Assembly: GCF_018417635.1 (NCBI RefSeq)
Contig: NZ_CP071007.1
Coordinates: 2,232,501 to 2,296,500, forward strand
Source of the DNA: Pseudomonas sp. SORT22
GTDB lineage: Bacteria; Pseudomonadota; Gammaproteobacteria; Pseudomonadales; Pseudomonadaceae
DNA: 64,000 nt
Direction of reading: 5' to 3'
The notes under the pieces were generated by a model that ran no database searches, had not been told where the DNA came from, and saw only the letters and a program-made list of their open reading frames with translations. How positions within the stretch are numbered: position 1 is the first letter of the stretch; each line of letters starts with the position of its first letter. Below, piece after piece: positions 1 to 10,563 of the stretch. Made by a program: the position numbers and the translations under genes.

Positions 1-1
1 T

Positions 2-3000
2 GCAGCGCGCACTGCACGGTTGCAACAGGTGTGCCGTGACTTGCGTATCACCCCCAACACCCTGATTCAGGGCGCCTGGCTGCTCTTGCTGCAACGCTAC
101 ACGCGCCAGGACACCGTGGTGTTCGGCGCCACGGTTGCCGGGCGACCGGAGGGCCTGGCCAATGCCGACACCCTGCTGGGCCTGTTTATCAATACCTTGC
201 CAGTCATTCACCGCATCAGGCCGGAACAAGCGCTGGATGCCTGGTTGCGCGACCTGCAAGCCTACAACCTGGACGTGCGCGATCATTCCCATGTGCCGCT
301 GGCGGATATCCAGCGTTGGGCAGGCATGGGCGGACAGGCGTTGTTCGACAGCATCATTGTGTTCGAGAACTACCCGATCGATGAGCGGCTTGGCGAGGCC
401 CGGGACAGCGGCCTGCACTTTGGCGAGTCACGCAATCACGATGTCACCAACTTCCCGATGGACCTGGCCGTCCACCTCAACGACAGCCTGTCGATCGAAT
501 ACCTGCATTTGCGCAGTGCCTTCAGCGAGCAGGCCGTCGAAAGCATCCGTCACGCCATGGAGGGGCTACTGACCGCCATGCTCGAGACACCGCTGCAGCG
601 GGTGGGTAACCTGCAACGCCTGGATACCGCGCAGTGGCAGCAACTGCAAGCCTGGGGGGCACAGCCGGCGCGGCAGTACCGTCCGCTGTCGGTGGTCGAG
701 CTGATTGACGAACACGCCCGGCGTCAGCCCGGGGCGATTGCGGTGGAATGTGCGGGGCAGCGCCTGGACTATGCCGCCCTGCAGCGCCAGAGCAATGCTC
801 TGGCCGCGACCTTGATGGCGCAGGGCGCGGGCCCTGAAGTTCTGCTCGGGGTGGCCCTGGAGCGTTCGCCGCAGATGATCGTGGCACTGCTGGCCGTGCT
901 CAAGTGCGGCGCGGCGTATGTGCCGCTGGACATCGATTACCCGAGCGAGCGCCTGGCCTACATGATCGAGGACTCGGGCATGGCCCTGGTCATTACCCAC
1001 AGCGATCTGCTCGGGCGCCTGCCGCTGCCGGCGCTGTTGCCACGGGTAGAGATGGATCGACTGCCGCTCGATGAACAGCGCGTCGGGCCAGCGCTTGCCT
1101 GCGGCGATGATCGCAACCTGGCGTACCTGATCTACACCTCCGGTTCCACCGGTCAGCCCAAGGGCGTGGCGGTTACCCGCGGGCCCTTGAGCATGCACTG
1201 CCAGGCAATTATCGAACGCTACGAAATGAACGCCAGCACCCGCGAACTGCACTTTATGTCGTTTGCCTTCGACGGTGCCCATGAGCGTTGGTTGAGCGTC
1301 CTCGGCAGCGGCGGGGCGCTGGTCATTCGCGACGCCGAACTGTGGACACCGGAGCAGACGTTCAAGGCCCTTGGGCAGCAGGCAATCACCATCGCCTGCT
1401 TCCCGCCGGCCTACCTCAAGCAGGTTGCCGAGTATGCCCGCCAGTGTGGCGAGCCTGCGCCTGCGGTGAACATCTACTGCTTTGGCGGCGACGCCGTACC
1501 CGAACAGACCTTCGAGCTGGTCAAGGCAGCATTGCGCCCGCAGTACTTCACCAATGGCTACGGACCGACTGAGACCGTGGTCACCCCGCTGCTATGGAAA
1601 GTGCCGGCCGATTCGACCTGTGAAGCTGCGTATGCACCGATCGGCCGCGCGGTCGGCTTGCGCGCCTTGCAGGTCCTGGACGATGACCTCAACCCGTTGC
1701 CTGCAGGCTTCGCCGGCGAGCTGTACATTGCTGGCGAGGGGGTCGCCCGAGGCTACCATCGTCGCCCGGGCCTGACCGCCGAGCGCTTCGTACCGGACCC
1801 TTTCGGCCAGCCAGGAACCCGGGCCTACCGCAGTGGTGACCTGGTGCGCCTGCGTGAGGACGGCATCATCGACTACGTCGGTCGCATCGATCACCAGGTA
1901 AAGATTCGCGGCTTTCGCATCGAGCTGGGCGAAGTCGAGGCCTGCCTGCGCCAGCAACCCGGGGTCAGCGATGCGCTGGTCATTGCCCGTGACTTTGCCG
2001 CCGGCAAGCGCTTGATTGCCTACGCGGTCACCCCGCACGGCATCGATCAGGGGCCGGCGCTGCTCAGCGGTCTGCGCGCGGTGCTGCCCGACTACATGGT
2101 CCCGGCACAGGTAATCTGCCTCGCGGCACTGCCCATCTCGCTCAACGGCAAACTCGACCGCAAGGCCTTGCCAGAGCCGGATTTCAGCGCCGATAGCTAC
2201 CTGGCCCCGCGCAGCGAGCAAGAACACCTGCTGGCGCAGGTCTGGGCCGAGGTGCTGCAAGTCGACAGGGTTGGCATCAGTGACAACTTCTTCGAGCTGG
2301 GCGGCGACTCGATTCTCAGCTTGCAGGTCATTTCCCGCGTGCGTAATCACCCGCAGCTGGACATCAACCTCAAGCTGCGCGACCTGATGCGCTACCAGAC
2401 CATCGCCGGCCTGTTCGATCAGCAGGTCTTTGCCGGTGCTGCGCAGCAGGAGGACCTGAGCCACCGGGTCAGCGATGGCCGGTTCAGCCTGTTGCCGATC
2501 CAGGAATGGTTCTTCGCCCAGAACATGCCAGAGGCGCACCACTTCAACCAGGCATTGATGCTGCGCTCGCGCCAGGCACTCGATCCGCAGGCGCTGGAGC
2601 AGGCTTTGCAGGCTGTGGTGCAGCAGCATGATGGCTTGCGCTTGTGCTTTGCCAAGGAGGGCGAACGTTGGTATCAGGCGTATCGGCCACAGCAGGCCCA
2701 GGCCGACAAGCCGCTGCTGGAGCAGGTGAGCGTGGCCGATGAGGCGGCGCTGGAAGACTTGACCGCCCGGGTGCAACGTAGCCTGGACCTGCAGCAAGGG
2801 CCATTGATGCGCGCCCTGCAAATCACCTTTGCCGGCGAGCAGCGCTTGCTGCTGGTCATTCACCACCTGGCGATTGATACGGTGTCCTGGCGCATCTTGC
2901 TGCAGGATTTGCAACTGGCCTACGAGGCTTGCAGCCAGGGCAACAGCCCAGCGTTGCCGATTCGCACCAGCAGCTACCAGGCCTGGGCGACCCGTCTTGA

Positions 3001-3787
3001 ACAACAAGCGCCGCTGTTGGTGGAGCGCGAGCTGGGGTACTGGCTCGAACAACTGCAAGACTCGGGGCAGCCTTTCCCTTGCGATAACCCCCGCGGCAAG
3101 AACCTGGTCGGCTTCCATGCGGTAGAGCGCATGGAACTCGACGCCCAGCGCACCAGCGAACTGTTGACCCAGGTGCCGGCGGTCTACCAGACGCAGATCA
3201 ATGACCTGTTGCTGGCCGCCTTGAGTCGCGTGCTGTGCCGCTGGAGCGGGCAGGATGCGGCGTTGATCCAGCTTGAAGGTCACGGTCGTGAAGACCTGTT
3301 CGACGAGCTGGATTTGAGCCGTAGCCTGGGCTGGTTCACCAGCATGTACCCGGTACGCCTGGTGCCCGGTGCCGAGGATGACATCCGCGCCAGCCTGCTC
3401 GGGGTTCAGCGCCAGTTGGCGGCAGTCCCCGACAAGGGGCTGGGTTACGGCGTGTTGCGCTACCTGGCGGGCAACAGCCTCAGGCAGCAGTTTGCCGGGC
3501 TGGCCCAGGCCAGGGTGACCTTCAACTACCTGGGCCAGTTCGACCAGAGCTTTGACGAGCGTGCCTTGTTGGTGCCGGCCGAGCAAAGCGTGGGGGCGTG
3601 CTACAGCCTGCAAGCGCCGCTGGGCAACTGGCTGGAGATTGTCGGCCAGGTGTTCGACGGCCGCCTGGCCTTGCGTTGTGTGTTCAGTACCCGGCGCTAT
3701 CGTCGTGAAACCATTCGCCAGTTGATGGACGACTATCAGCGCGAGCTGCAGGCGATCATCAGCCATTGCCTGGCCCAGGCCGCCTGA
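2..3787 (+). CDS. Non-ribosomal peptide synthetase, C-terminal module (C-A-T-E), 5' partial; pyoverdine chain assembly
   Basis: The reading frame is open to the left edge of the window, so the start lies upstream. The visible order is the C-terminal part of a condensation domain (about residues 1-200, counted from base 20), an adenylation domain (about 225-720, with [11 protein letters not shown] and NGYGPTE), a carrier domain with the phosphopantetheine serine in FFELGGDSI near residue 764, and an epimerization domain with [10 protein letters not shown] near 948 and FNYLGQF. There is no thioesterase, so the chain passes to another synthetase. Read by eye, the specificity pocket is about D-G-E-A-Y-F-G-V-T-K. 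The opening DGE recalls Lys-activating domains, but this is weak. The adjoining fpvA and pvd genes place it in pyoverdine synthesis in the cytoplasm. The exact pvd name (pvdI, pvdJ or other) cannot be fixed from a fragment. Confidence 0.93.
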   Translation, partial: AARTARLQQVCRDLRITPNTLIQGAWLLLLQRYTRQDTVVFGATVAGRPEGLANADTLLGLFINTLPVIHRIRPEQALDAWLRDLQAYNLDVRDHSHVPLADIQRWAGMGGQALFDSIIVFENYPIDERLGEARDSGLHFGESRNHDVTNFPMDLAVHLNDSLSIEYLHLRSAFSEQAVESIRHAMEGLLTAMLETPLQRVGNLQRLDTAQWQQLQAWGAQPARQYRPLSVVELIDEHARRQPGAIAVECAGQRLDYAALQRQSNALAATLMAQGAGPEVLLGVALERSPQMIVALLAVLKCGAAYVPLDIDYPSERLAYMIEDSGMALVITHSDLLGRLPLPALLPRVEMDRLPLDEQRVGPALACGDDRNLAYLIYTSGSTGQPKGVAVTRGPLSMHCQAIIERYEMNASTRELHFMSFAFDGAHERWLSVLGSGGALVIRDAELWTPEQTFKALGQQAITIACFPPAYLKQVAEYARQCGEPAPAVNIYCFGGDAVPEQTFELVKAALRPQYFTNGYGPTETVVTPLLWKVPADSTCEAAYAPIGRAVGLRALQVLDDDLNPLPAGFAGELYIAGEGVARGYHRRPGLTAERFVPDPFGQPGTRAYRSGDLVRLREDGIIDYVGRIDHQVKIRGFRIELGEVEACLRQQPGVSDALVIARDFAAGKRLIAYAVTPHGIDQGPALLSGLRAVLPDYMVPAQVICLAALPISLNGKLDRKALPEPDFSADSYLAPRSEQEHLLAQVWAEVLQVDRVGISDNFFELGGDSILSLQVISRVRNHPQLDINLKLRDLMRYQTIAGLFDQQVFAGAAQQEDLSHRVSDGRFSLLPIQEWFFAQNMPEAHHFNQALMLRSRQALDPQALEQALQAVVQQHDGLRLCFAKEGERWYQAYRPQQAQADKPLLEQVSVADEAALEDLTARVQRSLDLQQGPLMRALQITFAGEQRLLLVIHHLAIDTVSWRILLQDLQLAYEACSQGNSPALPIRTSSYQAWATRLEQQAPLLVERELGYWLEQLQDSGQPFPCDNPRGKNLVGFHAVERMELDAQRTSELLTQVPAVYQTQINDLLLAALSRVLCRWSGQDAALIQLEGHGREDLFDELDLSRSLGWFTSMYPVRLVPGAEDDIRASLLGVQRQLAAVPDKGLGYGVLRYLAGNSLRQQFAGLAQARVTFNYLGQFDQSFDERALLVPAEQSVGACYSLQAPLGNWLEIVGQVFDGRLALRCVFSTRRYRRETIRQLMDDYQRELQAIISHCLAQAA

Positions 3788-3800
3788 GCCGTCAACCTGT

Positions 3801-3824
3801 GTGCCGGCAAACCTTTGCCGGCAC
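3801..3824 (+). terminator. Hairpin after the peptide synthetase gene
   Basis: A perfect 11-bp inverted repeat (GTGCCGGCAAA, two-base loop, TTTGCCGGCAC) starts 13 bases after the synthetase stop. No T-run follows, so it may only partly terminate or may protect the 3' end. Confidence 0.4.
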
Positions 3825-3852
3825 GATTCGATACACCGTTTAGGAAGCTCAA

Positions 3853-4812
3853 ATGTCTTTGCACCCTGATCTTGCTGATTTCCTCGACCTGGCCGAGGAA
3901 AGCCGCGGCCCGCTCGATCTGCCTTTTCATCAACAAACCCCGGAGCAGGCCCGGGCCGCGTTCGAGCAGACTACCCAGCAACTGCGCTGGCCCGTCGAGC
4001 AGCGGCTCGACTGTCAGGAACTGACGGTCACCAGCCGCGACGGCGGCGCGGTGCCGGTGCGCCTGTATCGTGCCCGGCAATGCGAGGGGGCCTTGCCGTT
4101 GCTGGTGTACTTCCACGGCGGTGGCTACGTGGTGGGCAGCCTGGATTCGCACGATGGCGTTTGTCGCGAGTTTGCCGCAGGCGGCCAATGTGCGGTGCTG
4201 TCGGTGGGCTACCGGTTGGCGCCCGAACACCGTTTTCCGCAGCCGCTGCTCGATGGCGAGGATGTCCTGGCCTGGTTGCCCGGCCAGGCCCGGGCCCTGC
4301 AGCTGGACCTTGCCCGGGTCGCGTTTGCCGGCGACAGTGTCGGCGCGACCATTGCCACCGTGTTGGCGACCCAGGCTGCCCAGGCAGGGCCGGACGCGGC
4401 GCTGCAGCCGCGCTTGCAACTCCTGTGCTATCCGGTGACGGATGCCTCCCGGCGCAGCGCCTCCATGGAGCTGTTCGCCGAAGGCTACTTGCTCGAGAGC
4501 CAGACGCTGGAGTGGTTCTACCAGCACTACCAGAGTGCTGCGCAAGACCGCTGTGACTGGCGTTTTTCGCCGTTGCTGACAGATAAGCTGAGCAACGTTG
4601 CCCCCGCCTGCATTGCCCTGGCCGGGCTTGATCCGCTGCTTGATGAGGGCCGGGCCTATGCACGCCGGCTGCAGGAGCAGGGCGTACCTGTAACGCTCAG
4701 GGAATACCCCGGCCTGACCCATGACTTTTTGCGCCTGGGCTCGGTGGTTGGCCAGGTCACGGACATCTACACGCAGTTATGCGCAGACCTGCGCCAGGCG
4801 TTCGAGCGTTGA
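3853..4812 (+). CDS. Alpha/beta-hydrolase esterase of the hormone-sensitive-lipase family
   Basis: The 319-residue protein carries the family's oxyanion motif HGGGYVVG, the nucleophile motif GDSVGA (serine), an acid in LAGLDPLLDEG and a histidine in GLTHDFLR near the C-terminus, so the catalytic triad looks complete. There is no signal peptide, so it should act in the cytoplasm. The gene follows the synthetase by 65 bases on the same strand and is probably co-transcribed. Its place in the pyoverdine locus suggests a role in precursor processing or editing, or in hydrolysis of a stalled or acyl intermediate. That role is inferred from context. The start is the ATG preceded by AGGAAG. Confidence 0.85.
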   Translation: MSLHPDLADFLDLAEESRGPLDLPFHQQTPEQARAAFEQTTQQLRWPVEQRLDCQELTVTSRDGGAVPVRLYRARQCEGALPLLVYFHGGGYVVGSLDSHDGVCREFAAGGQCAVLSVGYRLAPEHRFPQPLLDGEDVLAWLPGQARALQLDLARVAFAGDSVGATIATVLATQAAQAGPDAALQPRLQLLCYPVTDASRRSASMELFAEGYLLESQTLEWFYQHYQSAAQDRCDWRFSPLLTDKLSNVAPACIALAGLDPLLDEGRAYARRLQEQGVPVTLREYPGLTHDFLRLGSVVGQVTDIYTQLCADLRQAFER

Positions 4813-4836
4813 GGCAAAGGTTTCACCCTGGCCATG

Positions 4837-4874
4837 AAAAAGGGGCACTGAACCGACGTTCAGTGCCCCTTTTT
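4837..4874. terminator. Bidirectional terminator between the esterase gene and fpvA
   Basis: A 16-bp perfect stem (AAAAAGGGGCACTGAA with TTCAGTGCCCCTTTTT) and a six-base loop lie between two convergent stop codons. Both flanks give a T-run on the transcribed strand, so it can serve both genes. Confidence 0.9.
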
Positions 4875-4887
4875 CCTGTGCCCTGGA

Positions 4888-7347
4888 TCAGAACGAATAT
4901 TTGAGGCTGGCCATCACATTGCGCGGCTCGCCGTAGAAGGTCGAACCGTAGGAGCCCATGCCGCTGAAGTACTTGCGATCGGTCAGGTTGTTGAGGTTGA
5001 TGTTGCCGCGCAGGTTGTCACTGAAATCGTAACCGGCCAGCAGGCCGACCAGGGTGTAGCCCTTCTGGTCGAAGCGGGCGGGGATTGCGCCGGGGCCAAA
5101 GCCCAGGGTGGTGTCGTAGTAGATATTGCTCTGCCACGAGACGTTGCCACCCACTGTCATGCGGTTGAGCAGGCCGGGCAGGCGATAGGTGGTTGCGAAC
5201 CGGGCGATCTGTTCAGGCTGGGTGGTGCTGACCTTGTTGCCGTCCTTGTCTTCGGAGGTGCGGTAGGTGTAGCCGCCATGAACATTCCAGTCGGGAAGCA
5301 GTTCACCCGAGACTTCGATTTCAAAGCCTTTGGTGGTGGCGCCTGACACCGCCTTGTAAGCCGTGGCGTTGGGAATGTCCACACGCAGGCCGTCGGCTTC
5401 GGCGACGTTGTCCTGCTTGGAGGTGAACAGCGCGAGGCTGGCGTTCAGGCGGCCCTCGTAGTATTCGCCCTTGATCCCCACTTCGTAGCTTTCACCGGTC
5501 AGTGGCTCCAGCGGCGTGCCGTTGCGATCGGGGTTGAACGGTTGCGGTTTGAAGATATCGGCGTAGCTTGCGTAAACGGTGTGGTAGTCGTCCAGGTCAT
5601 AGGTGATGCCCGCGTAAGGGGTGACCACGCCACTTTCGCGGGAGTTGTAATGGGTGTTGGGGTTGGGCAGCAACGGGTTGAAACCATCCTGGTTCCAGTA
5701 GTGGTCGGTCACCCGTGAACCGAGAATCACGTTCAGCCGGTCCGTCGGTTTGAGGATGGTCGCAAAGTACCCGGCACGCTCACGGGCAACGGTGTCGTAA
5801 GGCACGGTGAACAGCAGTTTGCTGGGCTTGACCGGATTGTTGTCCCAGTTGAAAAAGTCATCGATCTTGTAACTGCCGAACGAATGGGTACCGGATTCGT
5901 TTTCGTTGCGTGCCCAGTTCAGGCCCATGACCATCTCATGGGTGCGCCCGAACAGCTGGAAAGGGCCGGTGGCGTAAGCCGCTACGTCGACTTCCTTGGA
6001 GGTCGAGTAGTACTTGCTGGTAAAGGCGTTGGCCGAGTGGGTGACCGCGTCGATCTGGCCGTTGGCGGTGGCGGTGAGGTTGTCGACGTCATAGCGGCGG
6101 AAATTGGTCTCGACCTTGAGCAGCCAGTCATTTTCAAAATGGTGTTCGATGTTGGCGAAGTAGCGTTGGGTTTCGGTGTTGCTGTACGACCATTTTGCCC
6201 CGGAGTTGGTCGAACGCGACGGCTTGACCGTCGCGCCGTTGGTGTAGAACGCCGGCAGGTTGGAGTTGGTCGAGCCGTCGGCATTGCCTTTCTGATAGTC
6301 CATGCCGAAAGCGAAGGTGGTGCTGTCGGACAGGTCGGCCTCGATGATGCCGTAGAACACGTGGTCTTCACGACGCAGGTAGTCGATGTAGCTTTTTTCA
6401 TCCTGAGTGGCAGCCACCATCCGGCCACGAATATGCTTGCTGTCGGTCAACGGGCCGGACAGGTCGACTTCGGTGCGGTACTGGTCCCAGCTGCCCGCGC
6501 CGGCGGTCACATGCCCCTGGAACTGCGCGGTCGGTTTTTTGCGCACGAAGTTGACCACGCCCGACGGGTAGCCGGTGCCATTGAGCAAGCCGGCCGAGCC
6601 GCGCAGGATCTCGATACGGTCGTAAATGGCGGTGCCGATCAAACCGTAGTTGTCGCGCAACGGGGCATTGGTGCTGAGGCTGGGCAGGCCGTCGAACTGA
6701 AAGTTGGAAATCTCAAAGCCGCGGGAATAAAAGGTATTGACCTCGGTATTGTCCTGGCTGACCGTCACCCCGGGCGTCTGGTTGAGCACATCGGCGATGC
6801 TCAACAGCCCTTGGTCTTCGATCTGCTGACGGGTGATTACGCTGACAGACTGCGGGGTCTTGCGCAGCGACAGGTTCATCTTGGTCGCCGTACTGGTTTC
6901 ACCGGTGGTGTAGGACCCGGTGCCCTCAGTGGTAAGGCCCAGGGATGAGCTGTTGACCGTGGTGGCATCCAGGGTCAGGTCGGCGCCGCCCTTGTTGCCA
7001 TGGATGGTCAGCACATCGCCTTGCAGGTTGTAGCGCACGCTGGTCCCGCCGAGCAGTTCGGCAATCGCCTGGGCAGGCTCCTTGGTGCCGTTCAGTGCGC
7101 GGCTTCTAAGCCCGGCGACGTCGTCGGGGCTGTAGAGAATCTGGATGTTGGCCTGGGTGCCGAACGCCTGCAGGGCGCTGGCCAGCGATTGCGCTGGAAT
7201 TGCAAACGCGACCATCTGCGCATGGGCCTGGGCAGTGACAGCCAGGGCGCTGAGGCCGACCAGGCTGCTCAGTGCCAGTGGCCTGGTTAAAGTCCGACGA
7301 ATCAGCAAAGCCCTGGTGAAGGGTGGCAAGCGGTATGCAGTGGTCAA
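4888..7347 (-). CDS. fpvA: TonB-dependent ferripyoverdine receptor with signalling domain
   Basis: This outer-membrane receptor imports ferric pyoverdine and signals its arrival. After a signal peptide ending AQAHA comes a secretin/TonB short N-terminal (STN) domain (about residues 35-110), which contacts the anti-sigma factor in transducing receptors. A plug domain follows (KTPQSVSVITRQQ, then GRSAGLLNG-like loops), and then a 22-strand barrel ending in the aromatic residue of LKYSF. The frame runs on to a TTG at 7374, but the TTG at 7347 has GGAG six bases upstream and gives 819 residues, close to the usual FpvA size. It is therefore preferred. It sits next to pvdE, pvdA and the synthetase, and a Fur-like site lies upstream. 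Confidence 0.93.
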   Translation of the reverse strand: MTTAYRLPPFTRALLIRRTLTRPLALSSLVGLSALAVTAQAHAQMVAFAIPAQSLASALQAFGTQANIQILYSPDDVAGLRSRALNGTKEPAQAIAELLGGTSVRYNLQGDVLTIHGNKGGADLTLDATTVNSSSLGLTTEGTGSYTTGETSTATKMNLSLRKTPQSVSVITRQQIEDQGLLSIADVLNQTPGVTVSQDNTEVNTFYSRGFEISNFQFDGLPSLSTNAPLRDNYGLIGTAIYDRIEILRGSAGLLNGTGYPSGVVNFVRKKPTAQFQGHVTAGAGSWDQYRTEVDLSGPLTDSKHIRGRMVAATQDEKSYIDYLRREDHVFYGIIEADLSDSTTFAFGMDYQKGNADGSTNSNLPAFYTNGATVKPSRSTNSGAKWSYSNTETQRYFANIEHHFENDWLLKVETNFRRYDVDNLTATANGQIDAVTHSANAFTSKYYSTSKEVDVAAYATGPFQLFGRTHEMVMGLNWARNENESGTHSFGSYKIDDFFNWDNNPVKPSKLLFTVPYDTVARERAGYFATILKPTDRLNVILGSRVTDHYWNQDGFNPLLPNPNTHYNSRESGVVTPYAGITYDLDDYHTVYASYADIFKPQPFNPDRNGTPLEPLTGESYEVGIKGEYYEGRLNASLALFTSKQDNVAEADGLRVDIPNATAYKAVSGATTKGFEIEVSGELLPDWNVHGGYTYRTSEDKDGNKVSTTQPEQIARFATTYRLPGLLNRMTVGGNVSWQSNIYYDTTLGFGPGAIPARFDQKGYTLVGLLAGYDFSDNLRGNINLNNLTDRKYFSGMGSYGSTFYGEPRNVMASLKYSF

Positions 7348-7376
7348 CGGAGGCTCCAGCGCGAAGGCAAACAAGT

Positions 7377-7395
7377 GAGAATGATTAGTATTTTT
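7377..7395 (-). promoter_or_regulatory. Fur-box-like site upstream of fpvA
   Basis: The stretch GAGAATGATTAGTATTTTT resembles the Fur consensus built of NAT(A/T)AT hexamers (GATAATGATAATCATTATC). It lies 30 bases before the chosen fpvA start. I saw no clear PvdS-type box here. Confidence 0.5.
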
Positions 7396-7440
7396 TGTAA
7401 GACGCTCTAGCAGGCCAAATCCGGAAAACTTTTTTCTTTT

Positions 7441-9090
7441 TCAAGCCATGGCACGTTCGGCCACGACTTGTCCGTTCTTCATCCGGATCAGTTGATCGGC
7501 GATATCGAAGTAACGGTCGTCGTGGGAAATGACGATGATGGTCTTGCCCAGGCGCTTGAGGTCGGGCAACAGCTCGGTGTAGAAAATGCGCCGGAACGTC
7601 GGGTCCTGGTCGGCGGCCCATTCATCGAACACCAGCACCGGGCGCTCTTCGATCCAGGCATTGACCAGGGCCAGGCGCTTGCGTTGCCCGGTCGACAGGT
7701 CGGTGGTGCTGAAGGCGCCGTCACGGATACTGACTTTGTGAGCGATCTCCAGGCGTTCCAGGTATTGCGAGGCCTGGGCAGGTACCTGCAGGCCGTCATT
7801 GACCAGGTCGTCGAACAGGTAATAGTCAGCAAAAATGGTGGTGAAGAGTTGCCGGTAGTCATCGCGGGCGCGATCGTCGATGACCTCGCCGTTGAGGCGG
7901 ATCTGGCCTTGCTGTGGCGGGTAGAGCCCCAGTAACAGCTTGATCAGCGTGGTCTTGCCGCAGCCGTTTTCGCCGACGATGAAGACAATGTCGCCCTGGC
8001 GGATATCCAGGTTGACCGGCCCCAGGTGAAAGGGCGCGCAGCCGTCCCGGGTCGGGTAGCTGTGACAGACATCAAGCAGTTGCAGGCGCTCGACGCTCAC
8101 TGTCGGCGCGCCCTGGTCGCTGAGCAGCAGGTGCGGCTCGGGCGATGAAAACTGCTCGGACAACTCGGCGATCCGGCGAAAGGCGATCTGCGCCCGGCTG
8201 ACTATGGGCAGGGTGCTGACCAGATGCTCCAGCGGCCCCTTCATGTACAGCAACACCAGCACGAAGCCACTCATTACCGCTTTGTCGGCGCTCGGCCAGA
8301 ACGACTGCAGGGCCAGGGCCAGGCCGATGACCACGAAGAACAGCATCGAGCCGAGGCTTTTGGCAATCACGAAAGTATTGATCGAGCGAATCTGGGTATT
8401 GCAGATATGCTCGGCAACCTTTTGTATCCCCGCGACGAACATGCGCTGGCGCCGGGGGCGGTGGATGCGCAGCTCCTTGGCGCCCTCGGCGATCGCACTG
8501 TAGTGTTTCTGCAGTTCATCCTCGGCTTCGCGAGCGGCCATGAAGCCCTTGATGCCACGAGCCCTGGCCACGTACTGGATCACCGTGCCGATGCCGATTG
8601 CCAGCAGCATCATGACAAACATTGGCCAGGACAGCATTGCCAGGTAACCCAGGCAGCCCAGGGTCACGGTCAGGGAAATGGCCAGGGGCGCAAAGGCGAA
8701 GGCGAACGAGCTGATGGTATCGATGTCGTGGGTCAGCACCGGAATCAAGCGATGGCTGCGGTAGCGTTCGATCTGCCCGATCGGGGCGCTGAGGACCTTT
8801 TCCCCCAGCTCCTTGCGCAGGTTGGCGATGATCTTCTGACCGATGCGGTTGCTGCCGATATCGGACAGAATCGAGCTCAGTAACGCCACCACACACAGCC
8901 CGGCGAAACTGGCAATCAGCGACGGGCCAAGGCCTTGCGGGCTGTGCAGGCCATCGTTGATGGTCGCCAGCAAGGCGGTGACACTCAAGCCACCGATCAT
9001 GCCCAGGACAATCGACACGACCACCTGCGGCCAGAAAGGGCGCAACAGCGCCAACAGCTCGCGCATTGCGCCACGGTATTGCTTGCTCAT
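7441..9090 (-). CDS. pvdE: Pyoverdine precursor ABC exporter PvdE
   Basis: The 549-residue half-transporter has a six-helix membrane domain (about residues 15-310) and a nucleotide-binding domain. The latter has Walker A GENGCGKTT near 371, signature LSTGQRKR near 465 and the Walker B region VLVFDEWAADQDP near 485, the form typical of the cyclic-peptide/siderophore exporter family. The protein moves the acylated cytoplasmic pyoverdine precursor (ferribactin) across the inner membrane for maturation in the periplasm. It lies 14 bases downstream of pvdA on the same strand and is probably transcribed from the pvdA promoter. Length and order match known PvdE proteins. Confidence 0.95.
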   Translation of the reverse strand: MSKQYRGAMRELLALLRPFWPQVVVSIVLGMIGGLSVTALLATINDGLHSPQGLGPSLIASFAGLCVVALLSSILSDIGSNRIGQKIIANLRKELGEKVLSAPIGQIERYRSHRLIPVLTHDIDTISSFAFAFAPLAISLTVTLGCLGYLAMLSWPMFVMMLLAIGIGTVIQYVARARGIKGFMAAREAEDELQKHYSAIAEGAKELRIHRPRRQRMFVAGIQKVAEHICNTQIRSINTFVIAKSLGSMLFFVVIGLALALQSFWPSADKAVMSGFVLVLLYMKGPLEHLVSTLPIVSRAQIAFRRIAELSEQFSSPEPHLLLSDQGAPTVSVERLQLLDVCHSYPTRDGCAPFHLGPVNLDIRQGDIVFIVGENGCGKTTLIKLLLGLYPPQQGQIRLNGEVIDDRARDDYRQLFTTIFADYYLFDDLVNDGLQVPAQASQYLERLEIAHKVSIRDGAFSTTDLSTGQRKRLALVNAWIEERPVLVFDEWAADQDPTFRRIFYTELLPDLKRLGKTIIVISHDDRYFDIADQLIRMKNGQVVAERAMA

Positions 9091-9104
9091 GAAGGGTTCC
9101 TGGC

Positions 9105-10451
9105 TCAGGCGCTGGTCAGCGCAGTCGGCGCATGGGAAGTGGCAAAAGCAGGTACTGCCTGCTTGCCCAGGGTGTCGTACAGCGACTGGCCAATTTCGGC
9201 CGCGCGAATCGGCAGCACCGAGAGCAAGGTGTCGCTCAGGCCATGGGTGGCTTCACAGAAACCCTGCAAGTACACCGCGGCCTGCAGGTCGCTACTGGCC
9301 AGGGCGCGGTAGTCGCGGCCGACGCTGTAGTCCTCCAGGTAGTCTTGTAGCGGTGCCAGCAGTTCCCGGTGCGAGCGGCGCTCGTAGCCGGTGGCGAGGA
9401 TCACGGCATCGTAACGATGGGTCTGCTGTTGCCCGGTCGAGAGGTCTTCCAGGGTCAGCTCGATGCCATCGGCGGTGGCAGTGGCCGCCTGCACCTGGCG
9501 GCGGCAGAGCACGGCGTGACGGAACTGATGGGCGACCTTCTGGCGATAGAGGATGCCGTAGATGCGTTCGAGCAGGTCGATATCAACGACCGAATAGTTG
9601 GTGTTGTGATATTCGTCAATCAGCTTCTTGCGCTCCGGGCTGCTCTGGTTGAACACCAGGTCGGTGTACACAGGGGCGAAGACTTCGTTGACGAAGGGGC
9701 TATCGTCGGCCGGCTTGAGCGCCGAGGCACGCACAATCATGTCGACCTTGACCGACGCAAAGCTGTCATTGAGATCGATGAAGGCTTCCGCGGCGCTTTG
9801 CCCCGAGCCGATGATCGCAATGCGCATGGGTTTGCCTTCGGTGCAGGGCAAGCCGGCCAGGCTGCTGAGGTAGCGAGAATGGTGGAAGACTCGCGGGTCG
9901 TCCTTGAAGGCCGCAAAGATGCCGGGGACTTTCGGTGTGCCGCCACTGCCGACGACCACCGAGCGGGTCAGGCGGCCATGCTCCTGGCCCTGTGCGTCAC
10001 GCGAAATGACCTTCAGGTGGCGGATCCTGCCGCTGTCGAGCACCGGCTCAATGCGCAGTACTTCTTCGCCGTAGCTGGCCTGCGTGGCGAAGTGCTCGGC
10101 GGCCCAGCGCAGGTAGTCGTTGTACTCCAGGCGGCAGGGATAGAAGGTGCCGAGGTTGATGAAGTCGACCAGGCGCTGCTTCTGGTGCAGGTAATTGACG
10201 AAGCTGTAGGGGCTGGTGGGGTTGCGCAGCGACACCAGGTCCTTGAGAAAGGAGATTTGCAGTTCGCTCTGGGTCGCCAGGGTGTTGCCGTGCCAGCGGT
10301 AGTCCAGCTGCTTGTCGATGAACAGCGCATCCAGCGCGTGACCATTGGTTTGCGCGAGCTCTTCCAGGGCAATGGCCAGGGCCAGATTGGAAGGGCCGAA
10401 GCCCACGCCGACGAGGTCGTGGACCTTCTGGGGGAAATGGATCTGGCTCAT
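9105..10451 (-). CDS. pvdA: L-ornithine N5-monooxygenase PvdA
   Basis: This flavin-dependent N-hydroxylating enzyme converts L-ornithine to N5-hydroxyornithine, the first step toward the hydroxamate iron ligands of pyoverdine. Of the 448 residues, GVGFGPSNLALA (about 14-25) is the FAD site, IIGSGQSAAEAF near 215 is the NADPH site, and the ATGYE motif lies near residue 370. The stretch LKDLVSLRNPTSPYSF agrees closely with P. aeruginosa PvdA as I remember it. The frame is open further upstream, but the ATG at 10451 matches the family N-terminus and fits an iron-starvation box 75 bases before it. Here pvdA sits between pvdO and pvdE, unlike P. aeruginosa, where it is separate. Confidence 0.95.
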   Translation of the reverse strand: MSQIHFPQKVHDLVGVGFGPSNLALAIALEELAQTNGHALDALFIDKQLDYRWHGNTLATQSELQISFLKDLVSLRNPTSPYSFVNYLHQKQRLVDFINLGTFYPCRLEYNDYLRWAAEHFATQASYGEEVLRIEPVLDSGRIRHLKVISRDAQGQEHGRLTRSVVVGSGGTPKVPGIFAAFKDDPRVFHHSRYLSSLAGLPCTEGKPMRIAIIGSGQSAAEAFIDLNDSFASVKVDMIVRASALKPADDSPFVNEVFAPVYTDLVFNQSSPERKKLIDEYHNTNYSVVDIDLLERIYGILYRQKVAHQFRHAVLCRRQVQAATATADGIELTLEDLSTGQQQTHRYDAVILATGYERRSHRELLAPLQDYLEDYSVGRDYRALASSDLQAAVYLQGFCEATHGLSDTLLSVLPIRAAEIGQSLYDTLGKQAVPAFATSHAPTALTSA

Positions 10452-10525
10452 GCTATCGGTTCCTTCAGTGTCGGGGCCGATAGCCTCGAAGGCGGCCCCC
10501 GGGGCTTGGGGATTACAACGATAGG

Positions 10526-10549
10526 ACGAGTGGCTTGCGGGACAATTTA
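10526..10549 (-). promoter_or_regulatory. Iron-starvation (PvdS) box upstream of pvdA
   Basis: On the minus strand the sequence reads TAAAT, 16 bases, CGT, which matches the published consensus for PvdS sigma-factor promoters. The box lies between the pvdO stop and the pvdA start, so pvdA and pvdE have their own iron-starvation promoter. Confidence 0.8.
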
Positions 10550-10563
10550 GCGCCGTTGGCCCG

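Noticed and set aside
1592-3766. Long minus-strand open frame inside the peptide synthetase
   Set aside because: It is the mirror of conserved A, T and E domains; the plus-strand reading is unambiguous.
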